64,000 bases of DNA from an uncultured Siphonobacter sp. (GTDB taxonomy: Bacteria; Bacteroidota; Bacteroidia; Cytophagales; Spirosomataceae): the NCBI GenBank assembly GCA_913774715.1, contig CAJYHS010000208.1, forward strand, positions 1 through 64,000. The letters run 5' to 3'. Both the position numbers and the translations under genes were made by a program. A model generated the notes under the pieces. It searched no databases and was not told the origin of the DNA. It saw nothing but the letters and a program-made list of their open reading frames with translations. Positions 47,172-55,995 of this stretch are shown here, piece by piece. Each line of letters starts with the position of its first letter. Positions within the stretch are counted from its first letter, which is position 1.

Positions 47172-49439
47172 TTATTTACTCCAGTTAAAGGTTAAGCCCA
47201 GGAAGTAAGACCGTCCGTAACTCTGCGGGATCGGACCATTACTACTATGAGCACTGCCGGAATCAGTAGCCGTATTATTCAGTCGGGTAACGTTGAGGAT
47301 ATTCTTCATGCCGGCATTCAGGGTTAACACCCGAAACAGGGGTTTGCTGATGGAGAAATCCATCCAGTGAAAAGCTGCCGTCTGAGCCAGATTCACACTG
47401 AGGTCAGCGGCAGTTTGGTAGCTGGTTCGTTTTCCGGTGTATTTATAGAAGAGATTAAGCTTGGTATTAATGCTTTTGACTGTATAAATCAGGTTTGCGT
47501 TGATTTCAGAGGCCCAGTTGAATTCGGGAATGCTGGCATCCGTCGAAAGCTGATTGAAACGCCCGATATAGGAATACCCTACGGAGCCTTGCAGGGCTTT
47601 CCATTGCAATACCGTATTTAGCGTTCCACCGGTAGTTTTGAAACGATCAATATTGACAGTCCGCATGATACGGGGATCGACCGGATCATTACCATAGGAA
47701 ATCAGATTATGAAAATCATTATAGAAAAATCCCGGAACCAGATTCAGGTAACCCGCTTTAGACCGGGCCATTTCCCACGAAAATGATCCGTTAAAACTGT
47801 TTGAATATTCTGCTTTTAAATTGGGATTACCCTGAATGGAATGACTGGCATCGAAGAAATTGAAGTATAACTCCCGTAACGCGGGCGAACGGAACCCACG
47901 AGCATACGAAGCCCGGAAATCCAGTTTTCTATTAATAGCGAACTTGGTATTAATGGAAGGAACAACCGGCGGGGCCTGGTACACGGAGTTATGAATGAAG
48001 CGTAACCCCGGACGAATCACGATGGCTTCCACGGGTTTCCATTCCGAAGAAACGTAAAAGGCTATATCTGTAATGCCGTCGTTCGCTGAAATTCGGGCAC
48101 CGCTGGACTGATCACGGTTAAGTTCTACACCGGGTTGAAACGACCATTGGTTATTCAAACGATACTGAGCCGTAGCCCGGAACATGAAGTTATCAAAGCT
48201 GGCTACGTCCTGCTCGCCTTCGCCTAAAGACAGCGTTCTTCTGCCAGTATTGAAGTTGAATTGAGTAGTCTGCGTCCGTCGAGTATAATCCGTATAGGCA
48301 GCGATAGCATTCAAACTCACTCGGTCACTGACTTTCCATTCCGCCTGCCCCTGATGCATGAGTCGTTTGGTAATAAAGTTCTGATCGCGAGCAACATTTT
48401 CCTTCTGTGTATTTGCATACACATTACCCAGAGAGTTAATCGTTTCCTGTAACCCATCGAGCCGATACCGAATGCTAAAGTTATCCTTTCGGTAACCCAC
48501 AGTTCCGTTACCTAACCATTGATTCTTGGCGTGCCAGTCGGGCGTTCGGTTTTGAGAATACCCTTGCCAACCACCAAAATCATTGCGGCTTCCGCCTACG
48601 GACGCAAACCAGCCTTTTCGCTGCCAGGTTAGTCCTACACTATTCAAATGCGAACCTTTACCTTGTCCTAACTCGTATTCGTTCCCTACACTTTCTTCCT
48701 GCACCCGAGCCATGACCGAAAATTTCTCCGCTCCCGGCTTTTTAGTGATGATGTTAATGACACCAGCCAATGCATCCGAACCATAAGAGACTGACATCGG
48801 TCCTTCCACGATTTCGATGCGGGCAATGGTATTAATATCAATCTGATTGAGACTTTCGCGGGTATCGCCCCGGTCAAGCATTGGAACGCCATCAAGCAAA
48901 ATTTTGACGTTACGCCCCGTCATGCCCATCAGCTGAATATCAGAGGTACCCAGGGCCATGTCATTTGAGAAACGGATGCCTAATTCAGTATTCAAAACGC
49001 CCACCAGTGAGGTAGCCGCCCGAGCCTGAATGCGTTCCAGATCAATGGTGCGTACCTGAAAGACGGATTGTTTGAGTGATTGAGGTTCAAATTGACCCGT
49101 AACTACGACTTCCTGAAAATCCGTCTGTTCCGTTTTAACCTGAATATCCAGCGTTTTCGTTTGGCCAGACTCCACCTTCACTGGCAATTCAACGCTTTTC
49201 ATCCCAACCCTACTTACCCGAATTTCATAACTGCCGGCCTTCAAATCTTTGAATAGATAAATGCCTTCGTTGTCAGAAATCACGCCGTAGGTCGTGCCTT
49301 TAATAACCAAAGAAGCAGCCTCGACGGCCTCGCCTTTTTCGTCAGTTACTTTGCCTGTAACACAACCCGTTTGAGCCCAGACGTGACCTATCGTCAGGCT
49401 TAAAAAGAATGCATATCGAATAATGGAATGGACAGCCAC
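47172..49439 (-). CDS. TonB-dependent outer-membrane receptor (haem-uptake type)
   Basis: A 755-residue receptor. It has a signal peptide (about residues 1-22), a carboxypeptidase-like domain (VTGKVTDEKGEAVEAASLVI), a plug with EVVVTGQFEPQSLKQSVFQV and SVSYGSDALAGVINIITKKP (20 residues), and a barrel ending in LTFNWSK. The start is GTG at 49439; no ATG is in frame near the signal peptide. It is smaller than the SusC transporters and pairs with HmuY rather than SusD. A consensus promoter and a 7-bp palindromic operator candidate lie just upstream. Confidence 0.88.
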   Translation of the reverse strand: MAVHSIIRYAFFLSLTIGHVWAQTGCVTGKVTDEKGEAVEAASLVIKGTTYGVISDNEGIYLFKDLKAGSYEIRVSRVGMKSVELPVKVESGQTKTLDIQVKTEQTDFQEVVVTGQFEPQSLKQSVFQVRTIDLERIQARAATSLVGVLNTELGIRFSNDMALGTSDIQLMGMTGRNVKILLDGVPMLDRGDTRESLNQIDINTIARIEIVEGPMSVSYGSDALAGVINIITKKPGAEKFSVMARVQEESVGNEYELGQGKGSHLNSVGLTWQRKGWFASVGGSRNDFGGWQGYSQNRTPDWHAKNQWLGNGTVGYRKDNFSIRYRLDGLQETINSLGNVYANTQKENVARDQNFITKRLMHQGQAEWKVSDRVSLNAIAAYTDYTRRTQTTQFNFNTGRRTLSLGEGEQDVASFDNFMFRATAQYRLNNQWSFQPGVELNRDQSSGARISANDGITDIAFYVSSEWKPVEAIVIRPGLRFIHNSVYQAPPVVPSINTKFAINRKLDFRASYARGFRSPALRELYFNFFDASHSIQGNPNLKAEYSNSFNGSFSWEMARSKAGYLNLVPGFFYNDFHNLISYGNDPVDPRIMRTVNIDRFKTTGGTLNTVLQWKALQGSVGYSYIGRFNQLSTDASIPEFNWASEINANLIYTVKSINTKLNLFYKYTGKRTSYQTAADLSVNLAQTAAFHWMDFSISKPLFRVLTLNAGMKNILNVTRLNNTATDSGSAHSSNGPIPQSYGRSYFLGLTFNWSK

Positions 49440-49470
49440 GGGGGTACCAGTTGAGCAATATTATATTTAT

Positions 49471-49485
49471 TTAGATTTAATCTAA
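49471..49485 (-). promoter_or_regulatory. Palindromic operator candidate at the haem-uptake promoter
   Basis: TTAGATTTAATCTAA, a perfect 7-bp inverted repeat with one centre base. It lies 7 bases past the -7 element, over or just past the expected transcription start, where a repressor would block the polymerase. A Fur- or DtxR-type metal regulator is likely (inference). Confidence 0.6.
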
Positions 49486-49492
49486 TTTCACA

Positions 49493-49521
49493 CAAAGGTA
49501 AAAATGATTTGGAACTGACAA
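49493..49521 (-). promoter_or_regulatory. Consensus promoter of the TonB receptor-HmuY operon
   Basis: On the minus strand TTG, an 18-base spacer, then TACCTTTG, a full match to TAnnTTTG. It is about 55 bases upstream of the GTG start. Confidence 0.72.
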
Positions 49522-49556
49522 GAGTTTCCTGAAAAAAATTAGGCGGTTTAGCAATA

Positions 49557-49586
49557 AAAAAGGCTGCTCGATGAAGCAGCCTTTTT
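49557..49586 (-). terminator. Terminator of the moaD-moaE transcript
   Basis: AAAAAGGCTGCT / AGCAGCCTTTTT with loop CGATGA and a T-rich tail on the minus strand, 34 bases past the moaE stop. Confidence 0.9.
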
Positions 49587-49619
49587 ATTCTTATCACTAA
49601 CTATTCATAAGCAACTAAC

Positions 49620-50030
49620 TCATGGATGAGCCTCCAGCCATTCTTCTCCATTTTCGTACATTTCCTTTTTCCAGATAGGTACCACTTCTTTGAGTGTATC
49701 AATTACCCAGCGACAGGCATCAAAAGCATCTTTGCGATGTGGAGTTGCCACGGCGATTACGACAGCGATATCTCCAATTTCCAGTATGCCTTTGCGGTGG
49801 ACAATAGCGATTTTTTCAACCGGCCAGCGACGGGAAGCTTCTTCAGCCAGCTCTTTCATTTTCTTTACCGCCATCGCATCGAAAGCTTCAAATTCCAGTC
49901 GAATGACTTCTTTATTTTTATTATGATTCCGAACGGTGCCGATAAAGACATCTACAGCCCCTGCTCGCTCCGACTGAACTGCATCCATACAGCTCTGAAC
50001 CTGTATGGGCTGATCGGTTATTTCTATCAT
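49620..50030 (-). CDS. moaE: Molybdopterin synthase catalytic subunit
   Basis: A 136-residue MoaE. The conserved stretch AIVHRKGILEIGDIAVVIAV (20 residues) with active-site basic residues, then TPHRKDAFDACRWVID and VPIWKKE near the C-terminus, mark the family. With MoaD it inserts two sulfurs into precursor Z (cPMP) to make molybdopterin. It is 65 bases downstream of moaD on the same strand and divergent from moaA. No moaC gene is in the window. Confidence 0.95.
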   Translation of the reverse strand: MIEITDQPIQVQSCMDAVQSERAGAVDVFIGTVRNHNKNKEVIRLEFEAFDAMAVKKMKELAEEASRRWPVEKIAIVHRKGILEIGDIAVVIAVATPHRKDAFDACRWVIDTLKEVVPIWKKEMYENGEEWLEAHP

Positions 50031-50095
50031 TTCTTGATTGTTATGGGTAGATAGTTATTAAGAGGCAAGAAAAACAATCACTCGTTAGCTGAACT

Positions 50096-50338
50096 CTATC
50101 CGCCACTTACCGGTGGAATCAGGGCTACTTCATCACGTTCCGTAAGGACTACATCTGCCTCGGCATACTCTTCGTTGACGGCAACCAACAATGATTTCAG
50201 CTCGGCTAACGATGGATAATCCTTGCGAATCTGCTCTAGTAAGTCTTGCACACGGGCTCCTTCGGGAAGCTGGACGCTTTTTTTTGAGCCTCCGATGATA
50301 TCACGGGTAATCCCGTATAAGTGTATTGTCAATTCCAT
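50096..50338 (-). CDS. moaD: Molybdopterin synthase sulfur-carrier subunit
   Basis: An 80-residue ubiquitin-like protein ending in PPVSGG. The C-terminal Gly-Gly is the site of thiocarboxylation. The beta-grasp start MELTIHLYGITRDIIGG and the VALIPPVSGG end fit MoaD. It forms the sulfur-donating half of MPT synthase with MoaE, encoded just downstream. Confidence 0.93.
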   Translation of the reverse strand: MELTIHLYGITRDIIGGSKKSVQLPEGARVQDLLEQIRKDYPSLAELKSLLVAVNEEYAEADVVLTERDEVALIPPVSGG

Positions 50339-50398
50339 ATTTCAAAGTTGATAAAGCTTCGGGAACAAGCGAGGCTTTTTTTCGTTTATTTGCGTAAG

Positions 50399-51400
50399 AT
50401 GCTAACTAATCGCCCTCTCATTTATGATAACCACGGACGGCCCATCCAGTACTTACGCCTGGCCGTTACCGACCGCTGTAATCTTCGCTGCTTCTACTGC
50501 ATGCCTGAAGAGGGTATTCCCTATCTACCCAAAAAGCAATTGCTGAGTTACGAAGAGATGCTACGCATTTCAACCGTGCTGGCAGGATTGGGCGTTCGGA
50601 AAGTTCGCATTACGGGTGGTGAACCCTTCGTTCGACATGATCTCACCAAGTTTCTTTATCAGTTATCCGACATCGAAGGTATTGATGAAATCGCCATTAC
50701 TACGAACGGCGTTCTCACTCAAAAATACATTCCAGACCTAAAAAAGATAGGTGTTAAAACTATTAATCTAAGCCTGGATTCACTCGATCGTCAGCGTTTT
50801 TATGATATTACCCGCCGCGATGAGTTTACCAAAGTAGAAGCCTGTTTGTATGAATTGCTGGAAGCAGGTTTTGAAGTAAAGCTGAACGCTGTAGTCATGG
50901 AAGGCCGCAACATCGAAGACCTGATCCCTTTGGCCCGGCTTACAGAGAAGTATCCCCTTTCGGTACGTTTCATTGAAGAAATGCCTTTCAACGGAGAAGG
51001 CTCGCATTACCCAACGCTGCACTGGACGTATCGAAGAATTCTGGAACATTTGCAAGCTGAATTTCCTGCTATTCAGAAGCAGATCGATCCGCTTAATTCG
51101 ACAGCTTACCATTATCGGATTCCAGGTTTTGAGGGTAACATCGGTATTATTGCCGCCTTTTCCCGAACCTTCTGCGGCAGTTGTAACCGTATTCGGATGA
51201 CGGCTCAGGGTACGCTTAAAACGTGTTTATATGATGATGGGGTAATGGATGTACGGGCTTTACTGCGACAGGGTATTTCGGATGAAGAGCTTCAGTTAAA
51301 GTTTATTCATACTTTCAAAAACCGTCCGAAAGATGGTTACGAAGCAGAGACCCTTCGAAGTACTTCCATTCATGAATCCATGACAACGATTGGTGGATAA
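50399..51400 (+). CDS. moaA: GTP 3',8-cyclase
   Basis: A 333-residue radical SAM enzyme of molybdenum cofactor synthesis. The radical SAM cluster motif CNLRCFYC is at about residues 25-32, a second cluster set FCGSCNRIRMTAQGTLKTCL (20 residues) is near residue 265, and the protein ends in Gly-Gly (TTIGG), required for activity. It converts GTP to the 3',8-cyclo intermediate in the first step. I chose the ATG at 50399; the frame extends upstream into moaD's promoter region without family similarity. Confidence 0.95.
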   Translation: MLTNRPLIYDNHGRPIQYLRLAVTDRCNLRCFYCMPEEGIPYLPKKQLLSYEEMLRISTVLAGLGVRKVRITGGEPFVRHDLTKFLYQLSDIEGIDEIAITTNGVLTQKYIPDLKKIGVKTINLSLDSLDRQRFYDITRRDEFTKVEACLYELLEAGFEVKLNAVVMEGRNIEDLIPLARLTEKYPLSVRFIEEMPFNGEGSHYPTLHWTYRRILEHLQAEFPAIQKQIDPLNSTAYHYRIPGFEGNIGIIAAFSRTFCGSCNRIRMTAQGTLKTCLYDDGVMDVRALLRQGISDEELQLKFIHTFKNRPKDGYEAETLRSTSIHESMTTIGG

Positions 51401-51452
51401 AATATTCTATTCGGTATATCTTTCTCCCGTCACAACCGCCCTGACAAAGCTG

Positions 51453-51460
51453 TATCTTTG
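51453..51460 (+). promoter_or_regulatory. -7 element upstream of the ferredoxin gene
   Basis: TATCTTTG matches TAnnTTTG, 20 bases before the ferredoxin ATG. No TTG at -33 is seen. Confidence 0.45.
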
Positions 51461-51480
51461 TTTATCACACTAGCATAGCC

Positions 51481-51756
51481 ATGAAAGAATTACGCGATAC
51501 CTGCCCCTGGGTCATCATGATTTGTGAAGGGAGCAAATGCAGTCGCCTGCAAAAAGATTTGCGGCGAACATTCAAGCACGAACTGAAAGAACGTGGTCTG
51601 AAGCGAGAAGTAGAGATGGTGGAAATGGAATGTACGAGCCGTTGTAAACAGGGACCTGTCGTTGCCATTCAACCCGCTAATCTTTGGCTCGGCGAAGTCC
51701 GGGAGGTTAATGTTCCTCAAATTATTGACGAGATGTTCCGCGAAGAATCCGTCTAA
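51481..51756 (+). CDS. Small [2Fe-2S] ferredoxin (thioredoxin-like fold)
   Basis: A 91-residue protein with four cysteines in the pattern C-x4-C ... C-x3-C (CEGSKC near residue 15 and CTSRC near residue 51), as in thioredoxin-like [2Fe-2S] ferredoxins. It would carry electrons in the cytoplasm. It follows moaA on the same strand by 80 bases, with its own promoter element and terminator. An additional cysteine lies at about residue 8. Partner enzyme not known. Confidence 0.82.
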   Translation: MKELRDTCPWVIMICEGSKCSRLQKDLRRTFKHELKERGLKREVEMVEMECTSRCKQGPVVAIQPANLWLGEVREVNVPQIIDEMFREESV

Positions 51757-51771
51757 GCTACTTTTCTTTAC

Positions 51772-51806
51772 AACCAGACTTCGACAAAAGTCTGGTTTCT
51801 TTTTTA
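51772..51806 (+). terminator. Terminator of the ferredoxin gene
   Basis: AACCAGACTT / AAGTCTGGTT with loop CGACAA, followed by TCTTTTTTAT. Confidence 0.9.
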
Positions 51807-52009
51807 TGCCTCCCCTGCCAAAGATGCTTCTACTGGCAAGATCTTTTACGCTACTTTTCGGGTCAATCTGATGCTTTTCTGTTTTTCTACGATTCAGAAA
51901 ACTGATCGCATTAAATTCATTTAATCCAGCCACTGATCTTTAAAAATCTCCTTACTTTAGCTGGAGTACCCCCAACCATTCATTTACCTCCTTATTTCTC
52001 GGTAACTCT

Positions 52010-54520
52010 ATGAATTTTAAACGCCTCAAACGTATTTCTTTACGAATACTTGCCCTGTTTTTTGTATTGGGTCTTGTGTTGATGGCGGCTATTTATAGTT
52101 ATAGAGATCGTATTTTTGATCGAATCAAGCAGGAAGTCAGCCATCAGATTAAGGGCAACTTTTATGCGGACAACTTTAATATTAAATTCTGGGAAGGCGG
52201 CGTTCCGGGTTTAACGATCAGCCTTGAAAACGTGCGTTTGGAGGATCTCCGGCACGACCAACATCACCTGGATTTTCTTCACGTCAACGAAGTAAGGGTT
52301 CGGCTCGATTTAATTGACCTCTTCCGACGTCAGGTGCAGATTCGTCACATTCGTCTGGTGGATGGAACCGTCAATGCCATCAAACTCAAGGATGGTTATG
52401 CGAACTGGAGCCTCTTTGAACCAAAAGATCCCCGTAAAAAGACGGTTCAGACCAAGAAAAAAGGCTTTCTGGTAGACATCAAGCAAGTTCGACTTGAAAA
52501 TATTCAGATACACTTCGCTGATTCGTTACACCATAAGTGGTACGGCGGTTTACTGAAAGACATTACCTGCCAGATTTCCAAGAAGAAAAATCAGTTCAAG
52601 GTTGGTATTCGTGGTCCCATGCACCTGGATGGATTGGCTTTTAATCCCAACAAAGGAAGCTTCGGAACCAATCAGGAAACGGATTTAAAACTCAATATTA
52701 GTATAGATACTGCAACCCGGTTATTAACTCTTGAACCTTCCCGACTGGTTTTCGAAAAGAAAGATACGTTACGGGCTCACGGTCGTTTTCAGTTTTTTGT
52801 GAAACGGCCTCCTACCATGAATCTCTACCTTCATCTTAACAGACTACCGCTAACGAAGGCCTTGGATTTAATGCCCCGTCAATTAGCTGCTTCGCTTGGT
52901 AAGTTTGAGTATTACCCGGAAATTGAAAGTGCCATCGTTCGCGTAAATGGTTCGACTGGAGCTGGGGTTGAACCTCAAATCGACGTACGTTTCGCGACCG
53001 GGCCCGCTCGCTTTGAATCCAAGCTGGGCTTGTTAACCAATCTTCGGGTGAAGGGCCATTTCACCAATCATGCCAGTGGTTCTCTTCCAACAGGTAATGA
53101 AAATTCGCGGGTATTTTTCAACGAATACACGGGTAACTGGGATGATGGTTTACCCGTCAGTGGAAAGATTATTGTTCATAACTTCATTAAAACCAGAGCT
53201 TTTATTACCGCTCACATTGATACCGACTTCTCCCGGCTTAACGATAATATCAACTCCAGCAACTTTATTCTTGAAAACGGCAAAATTTACCTTGATGCTC
53301 AGTATAGAGGTGGCGTAATAGATGTTATTAACCCAAAAACGGGTGATTTGTCGGGTTTGTTAACGGGAAAGATCCGAGTGGAAAATGGAAGTTTTCGTTA
53401 CCTGAACCGACAGCTTGTATTCGATCAACTGAATGTAAAAGCTAGTTTCAATGAAAAAGATTTGTTGATTCAGGATATTACCACTCGCCTGAACCAAAGC
53501 CCTCTAACGGTAAAAGGCCGGATTAAAAAGCTGATTCCTTTTCTTACTTCCTCGCACGTTCGTTTATATGCTGACGCAGATATTTATTCGCCTAACCTGA
53601 ATTTCAACGCGATTAAAATTATGCCTTTAAAACCTAAAGGCTCGGCTTTATCCCGGAAACGTGCCCGTAAGCAGCTCATTGCAAAAGTTGATCGTATTAT
53701 TGACCAGCTGGAAACAGATATTGATCTGCGTTTTGACAAATTCCAGTATCGTCACTTTAAGGCTAACCAGGTAAGTGGAAAGCTTAATCTGACGAATAAA
53801 AAAATGCACATTAAGTCCCTGGCGATGAATGCCTTTCAAGGTAATTTTAACTTTAGTGGAAAAGTAGATTATGTGCAAAACAACCCTGCTAAGTTAAGTG
53901 TAGCCTGTGCATTACGTAATACCAATATTCAGGAGTTATTCTGGGCGTTTGATGATTTCCAACAGCAAACCATTACCCATCGTAACATCCGGGGGCTATG
54001 GAATTCAGAAGGGAAGATTGAAATGAATTTACGTCGGGATTACACACCCATTCCCGGGACTTTTTCAGGTTACCTGAATTTTAATCTTCGTAATGGTGAA
54101 TTGATAGGGTTCAAACCGATCAAAGGCATTCAGAAATTCATTTTTAAAAGTCGAAACTTTGACCATATCAAATTTGCTCCGTTGACGAGTCAATTCCGTT
54201 TCAAAGGTCGTGAAATTGAAATGGACAAAATGGCCATCGAATCGACGGCTCTTACCTTATTTGTGGGAGGAACCTACAGTTTTGGTAATCAGACGGACTT
54301 GTTCGTTCAGATTCCGCTGCGAAACCTTCGCAAACGCGATAAGGATTATGAGCTTGTGCGATATGACGAAGAACATACGCCCGGCTGGACACTTAATTTA
54401 AGAGCCAAAGATGAAGGGGAAGAAACCAAAATCCGGCTGGATTTAGGCCAGCGAGTTCGTCAGCGAAAAGCCAAACGTCACCTTCAGGAGCTATCGGAAG
54501 AATCGGGTCGTTTACCTTAA
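52010..54520 (+). CDS. AsmA-like protein
   Basis: An 836-residue protein with one N-terminal membrane helix (about residues 12-29) and a long periplasmic region rich in beta-strands, of the AsmA type. AsmA-like proteins (relatives of TamB/YdbH) bridge the envelope and help lipid transfer to the outer membrane. A conserved AsmA-C-like part is around residues 560-760 (MHIKSLAMNAFQGNFNFSG, EIEMDKMAIESTALTLFVGG as 20-residue cores). The tail is lysine/arginine-rich. It is a single gene with no terminator found downstream. Confidence 0.85.
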   Translation: MNFKRLKRISLRILALFFVLGLVLMAAIYSYRDRIFDRIKQEVSHQIKGNFYADNFNIKFWEGGVPGLTISLENVRLEDLRHDQHHLDFLHVNEVRVRLDLIDLFRRQVQIRHIRLVDGTVNAIKLKDGYANWSLFEPKDPRKKTVQTKKKGFLVDIKQVRLENIQIHFADSLHHKWYGGLLKDITCQISKKKNQFKVGIRGPMHLDGLAFNPNKGSFGTNQETDLKLNISIDTATRLLTLEPSRLVFEKKDTLRAHGRFQFFVKRPPTMNLYLHLNRLPLTKALDLMPRQLAASLGKFEYYPEIESAIVRVNGSTGAGVEPQIDVRFATGPARFESKLGLLTNLRVKGHFTNHASGSLPTGNENSRVFFNEYTGNWDDGLPVSGKIIVHNFIKTRAFITAHIDTDFSRLNDNINSSNFILENGKIYLDAQYRGGVIDVINPKTGDLSGLLTGKIRVENGSFRYLNRQLVFDQLNVKASFNEKDLLIQDITTRLNQSPLTVKGRIKKLIPFLTSSHVRLYADADIYSPNLNFNAIKIMPLKPKGSALSRKRARKQLIAKVDRIIDQLETDIDLRFDKFQYRHFKANQVSGKLNLTNKKMHIKSLAMNAFQGNFNFSGKVDYVQNNPAKLSVACALRNTNIQELFWAFDDFQQQTITHRNIRGLWNSEGKIEMNLRRDYTPIPGTFSGYLNFNLRNGELIGFKPIKGIQKFIFKSRNFDHIKFAPLTSQFRFKGREIEMDKMAIESTALTLFVGGTYSFGNQTDLFVQIPLRNLRKRDKDYELVRYDEEHTPGWTLNLRAKDEGEETKIRLDLGQRVRQRKAKRHLQELSEESGRLP

Positions 54521-54591
54521 TTTAATATGAGTTAGCAGAAAGTCAGGGATTTCGGGCTAAATTTCCGTCTTGAGAAAAACCTCTGACTACT

Positions 54592-55512
54592 ATGAAATCT
54601 TCACTTTCCCGCCGTTCTTTTCTGCAACAGGCCGGGTTACTTACGTCAGCCACTGTTTTAGGCTCTTCTATTGATCTTTTCGCTTTTAAAAAATCGGGAT
54701 TGCAAATCGGTTATTCGGCTATTACCTGGGGCGGTAAGGATCTGGATGCCATTAAGGATATCTCTTCCCTCGGCTTTCAGGGAATTCAGCTTCGTGCCAA
54801 TGCCTTTGGTCCCTACCGCAACAAACCCAGCGAACTCAAAGCCGAACTTGACGCTCACAAATTAAAACTGGTCATGTTTTCCAGCGGCAACGTAGAAATT
54901 GACCCGGATAAAGAAGAGAGCACTATTAACATGCATACTGCTCACGCCAGTTTTGTCAAAGCTCTGGGCGGAAGCAGCATTCAGCTAACCAACAACGTTC
55001 GCCCCAAAGACCGTAAACCCACTACGGAAGAATTGAAGCGGCTGGCTCAGGTAATGAACGAAATTGGTAAGCAGACGGCGGCCATGGGTATTCAGACGAC
55101 CTACCATAACCACATGCACCAGCTAGGCGAAACGCCAGAAGAAGTGGATATCATCGTACAGGAAATGAATCCGAAATACGTCAAGCTATTACTCGACGTA
55201 GCCCATTATCATCAGGGCGGCGGTGATCCGGCTAAGGCCATCCACCAATACAAAGACCGGATTCATGCTCTTCATTTAAAGGATGTTCGCTGTCCCTTAC
55301 CCGGTAACTCTGATCCAAAAGCCTATAAGTTCGTTGAACTAGGTCAGGGAAATGTGAACCTCCCGGCAGTTTTCAAAGCCCTGAACGAAATCAATTTTAA
55401 AGGATGGGGAATCATTGAGCTAGACGGCGTGCCTGATCAGGGCAAGACAGCTCTTTCCTGTGCCGAAACCAGTAAGAAGTTTTTACAGGAACAGAAGATT
55501 GCGATTAGTTAA
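54592..55512 (+). CDS. Tat-exported TIM-barrel sugar isomerase/epimerase
   Basis: A 306-residue protein with a Tat leader (LSRRSFLQQAGLL). The sugar phosphate isomerase/epimerase TIM barrel shows SAITWGGKDLDAI, QTTYHNHMHQLGE, LLLDVAHYHQGG, HALHLKDVR and GWGIIELDGVPDQG, with metal-ligand His and Glu residues in place. Exported members of this family act on 3-keto or related sugars in the periplasm. It lies 71 bases after the AsmA-like gene, and the next sugar gene is 483 bases downstream. Confidence 0.88.
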   Translation: MKSSLSRRSFLQQAGLLTSATVLGSSIDLFAFKKSGLQIGYSAITWGGKDLDAIKDISSLGFQGIQLRANAFGPYRNKPSELKAELDAHKLKLVMFSSGNVEIDPDKEESTINMHTAHASFVKALGGSSIQLTNNVRPKDRKPTTEELKRLAQVMNEIGKQTAAMGIQTTYHNHMHQLGETPEEVDIIVQEMNPKYVKLLLDVAHYHQGGGDPAKAIHQYKDRIHALHLKDVRCPLPGNSDPKAYKFVELGQGNVNLPAVFKALNEINFKGWGIIELDGVPDQGKTALSCAETSKKFLQEQKIAIS

Positions 55513-55995
55513 TTTTCCCCTGACGATTTTGGTTGTTGCGGGTAAACAATATTTCCACCCGGTCGCTGCCAGCTTTCTCGCTGGCAGCCTACATTACATT
55601 AGCCAGAATGCATTACGTTGTGGTGGGTTTACCATTCAAACGAGCCAAAGGTTGTCAGAGATGCTACTGTACCAAACACAGGAAATGTCTTCACTACGTA
55701 GTTACCTAGCTTCCTGATAAGGAAACTGTTTTTGTAGTAATAAATGGTCGATAACTAAAGTAACACCTTTTGCTTCGCTTTAGATGACCGGGCTTACCGA
55801 TGAATTACCAGTACCAGTTCTTCCCTAAAATCAGTATAAAATCAATCATTCATCCTTTTACAAAAAGTTACTCTTTTTTAAATGAATCCTGTTTTTCAGG
55901 GTAAATCCAAAAAATGAGGTCTTATTATTGAAGTGTGTCCGAATGATTTTATCCATTGGATCTTCTCCATTGCATTGACCGTTAAACCATTAAAC
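55513..55995 (+). other. Intergenic region before the DUF1080 gene, 483 bases
   Basis: It contains a 9-bp hairpin (55565-55588), a short TTCCT/AGGAA stem near 55712 and the AT-rich promoter zone of the DUF1080 gene. A short open frame across 55460-55717 has no family similarity and is not called. No RNA gene recognised. Confidence 0.5.
55565..55588 (+). terminator. Hairpin downstream of the TIM isomerase gene
   Basis: GCTGCCAGC / GCTGGCAGC with loop TTTCTC, 53 bases past the isomerase stop. There is no T-run, so termination is uncertain. Confidence 0.5.

Noticed and set aside
49626-50054. 142-codon open frame on the plus strand opposite moaE
   Set aside because: Antisense of a clearly conserved moaE gene.
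55460-55717. Short open frame after the TIM isomerase gene
   Set aside because: Overlaps the isomerase end, contains a hairpin and resembles no known protein.
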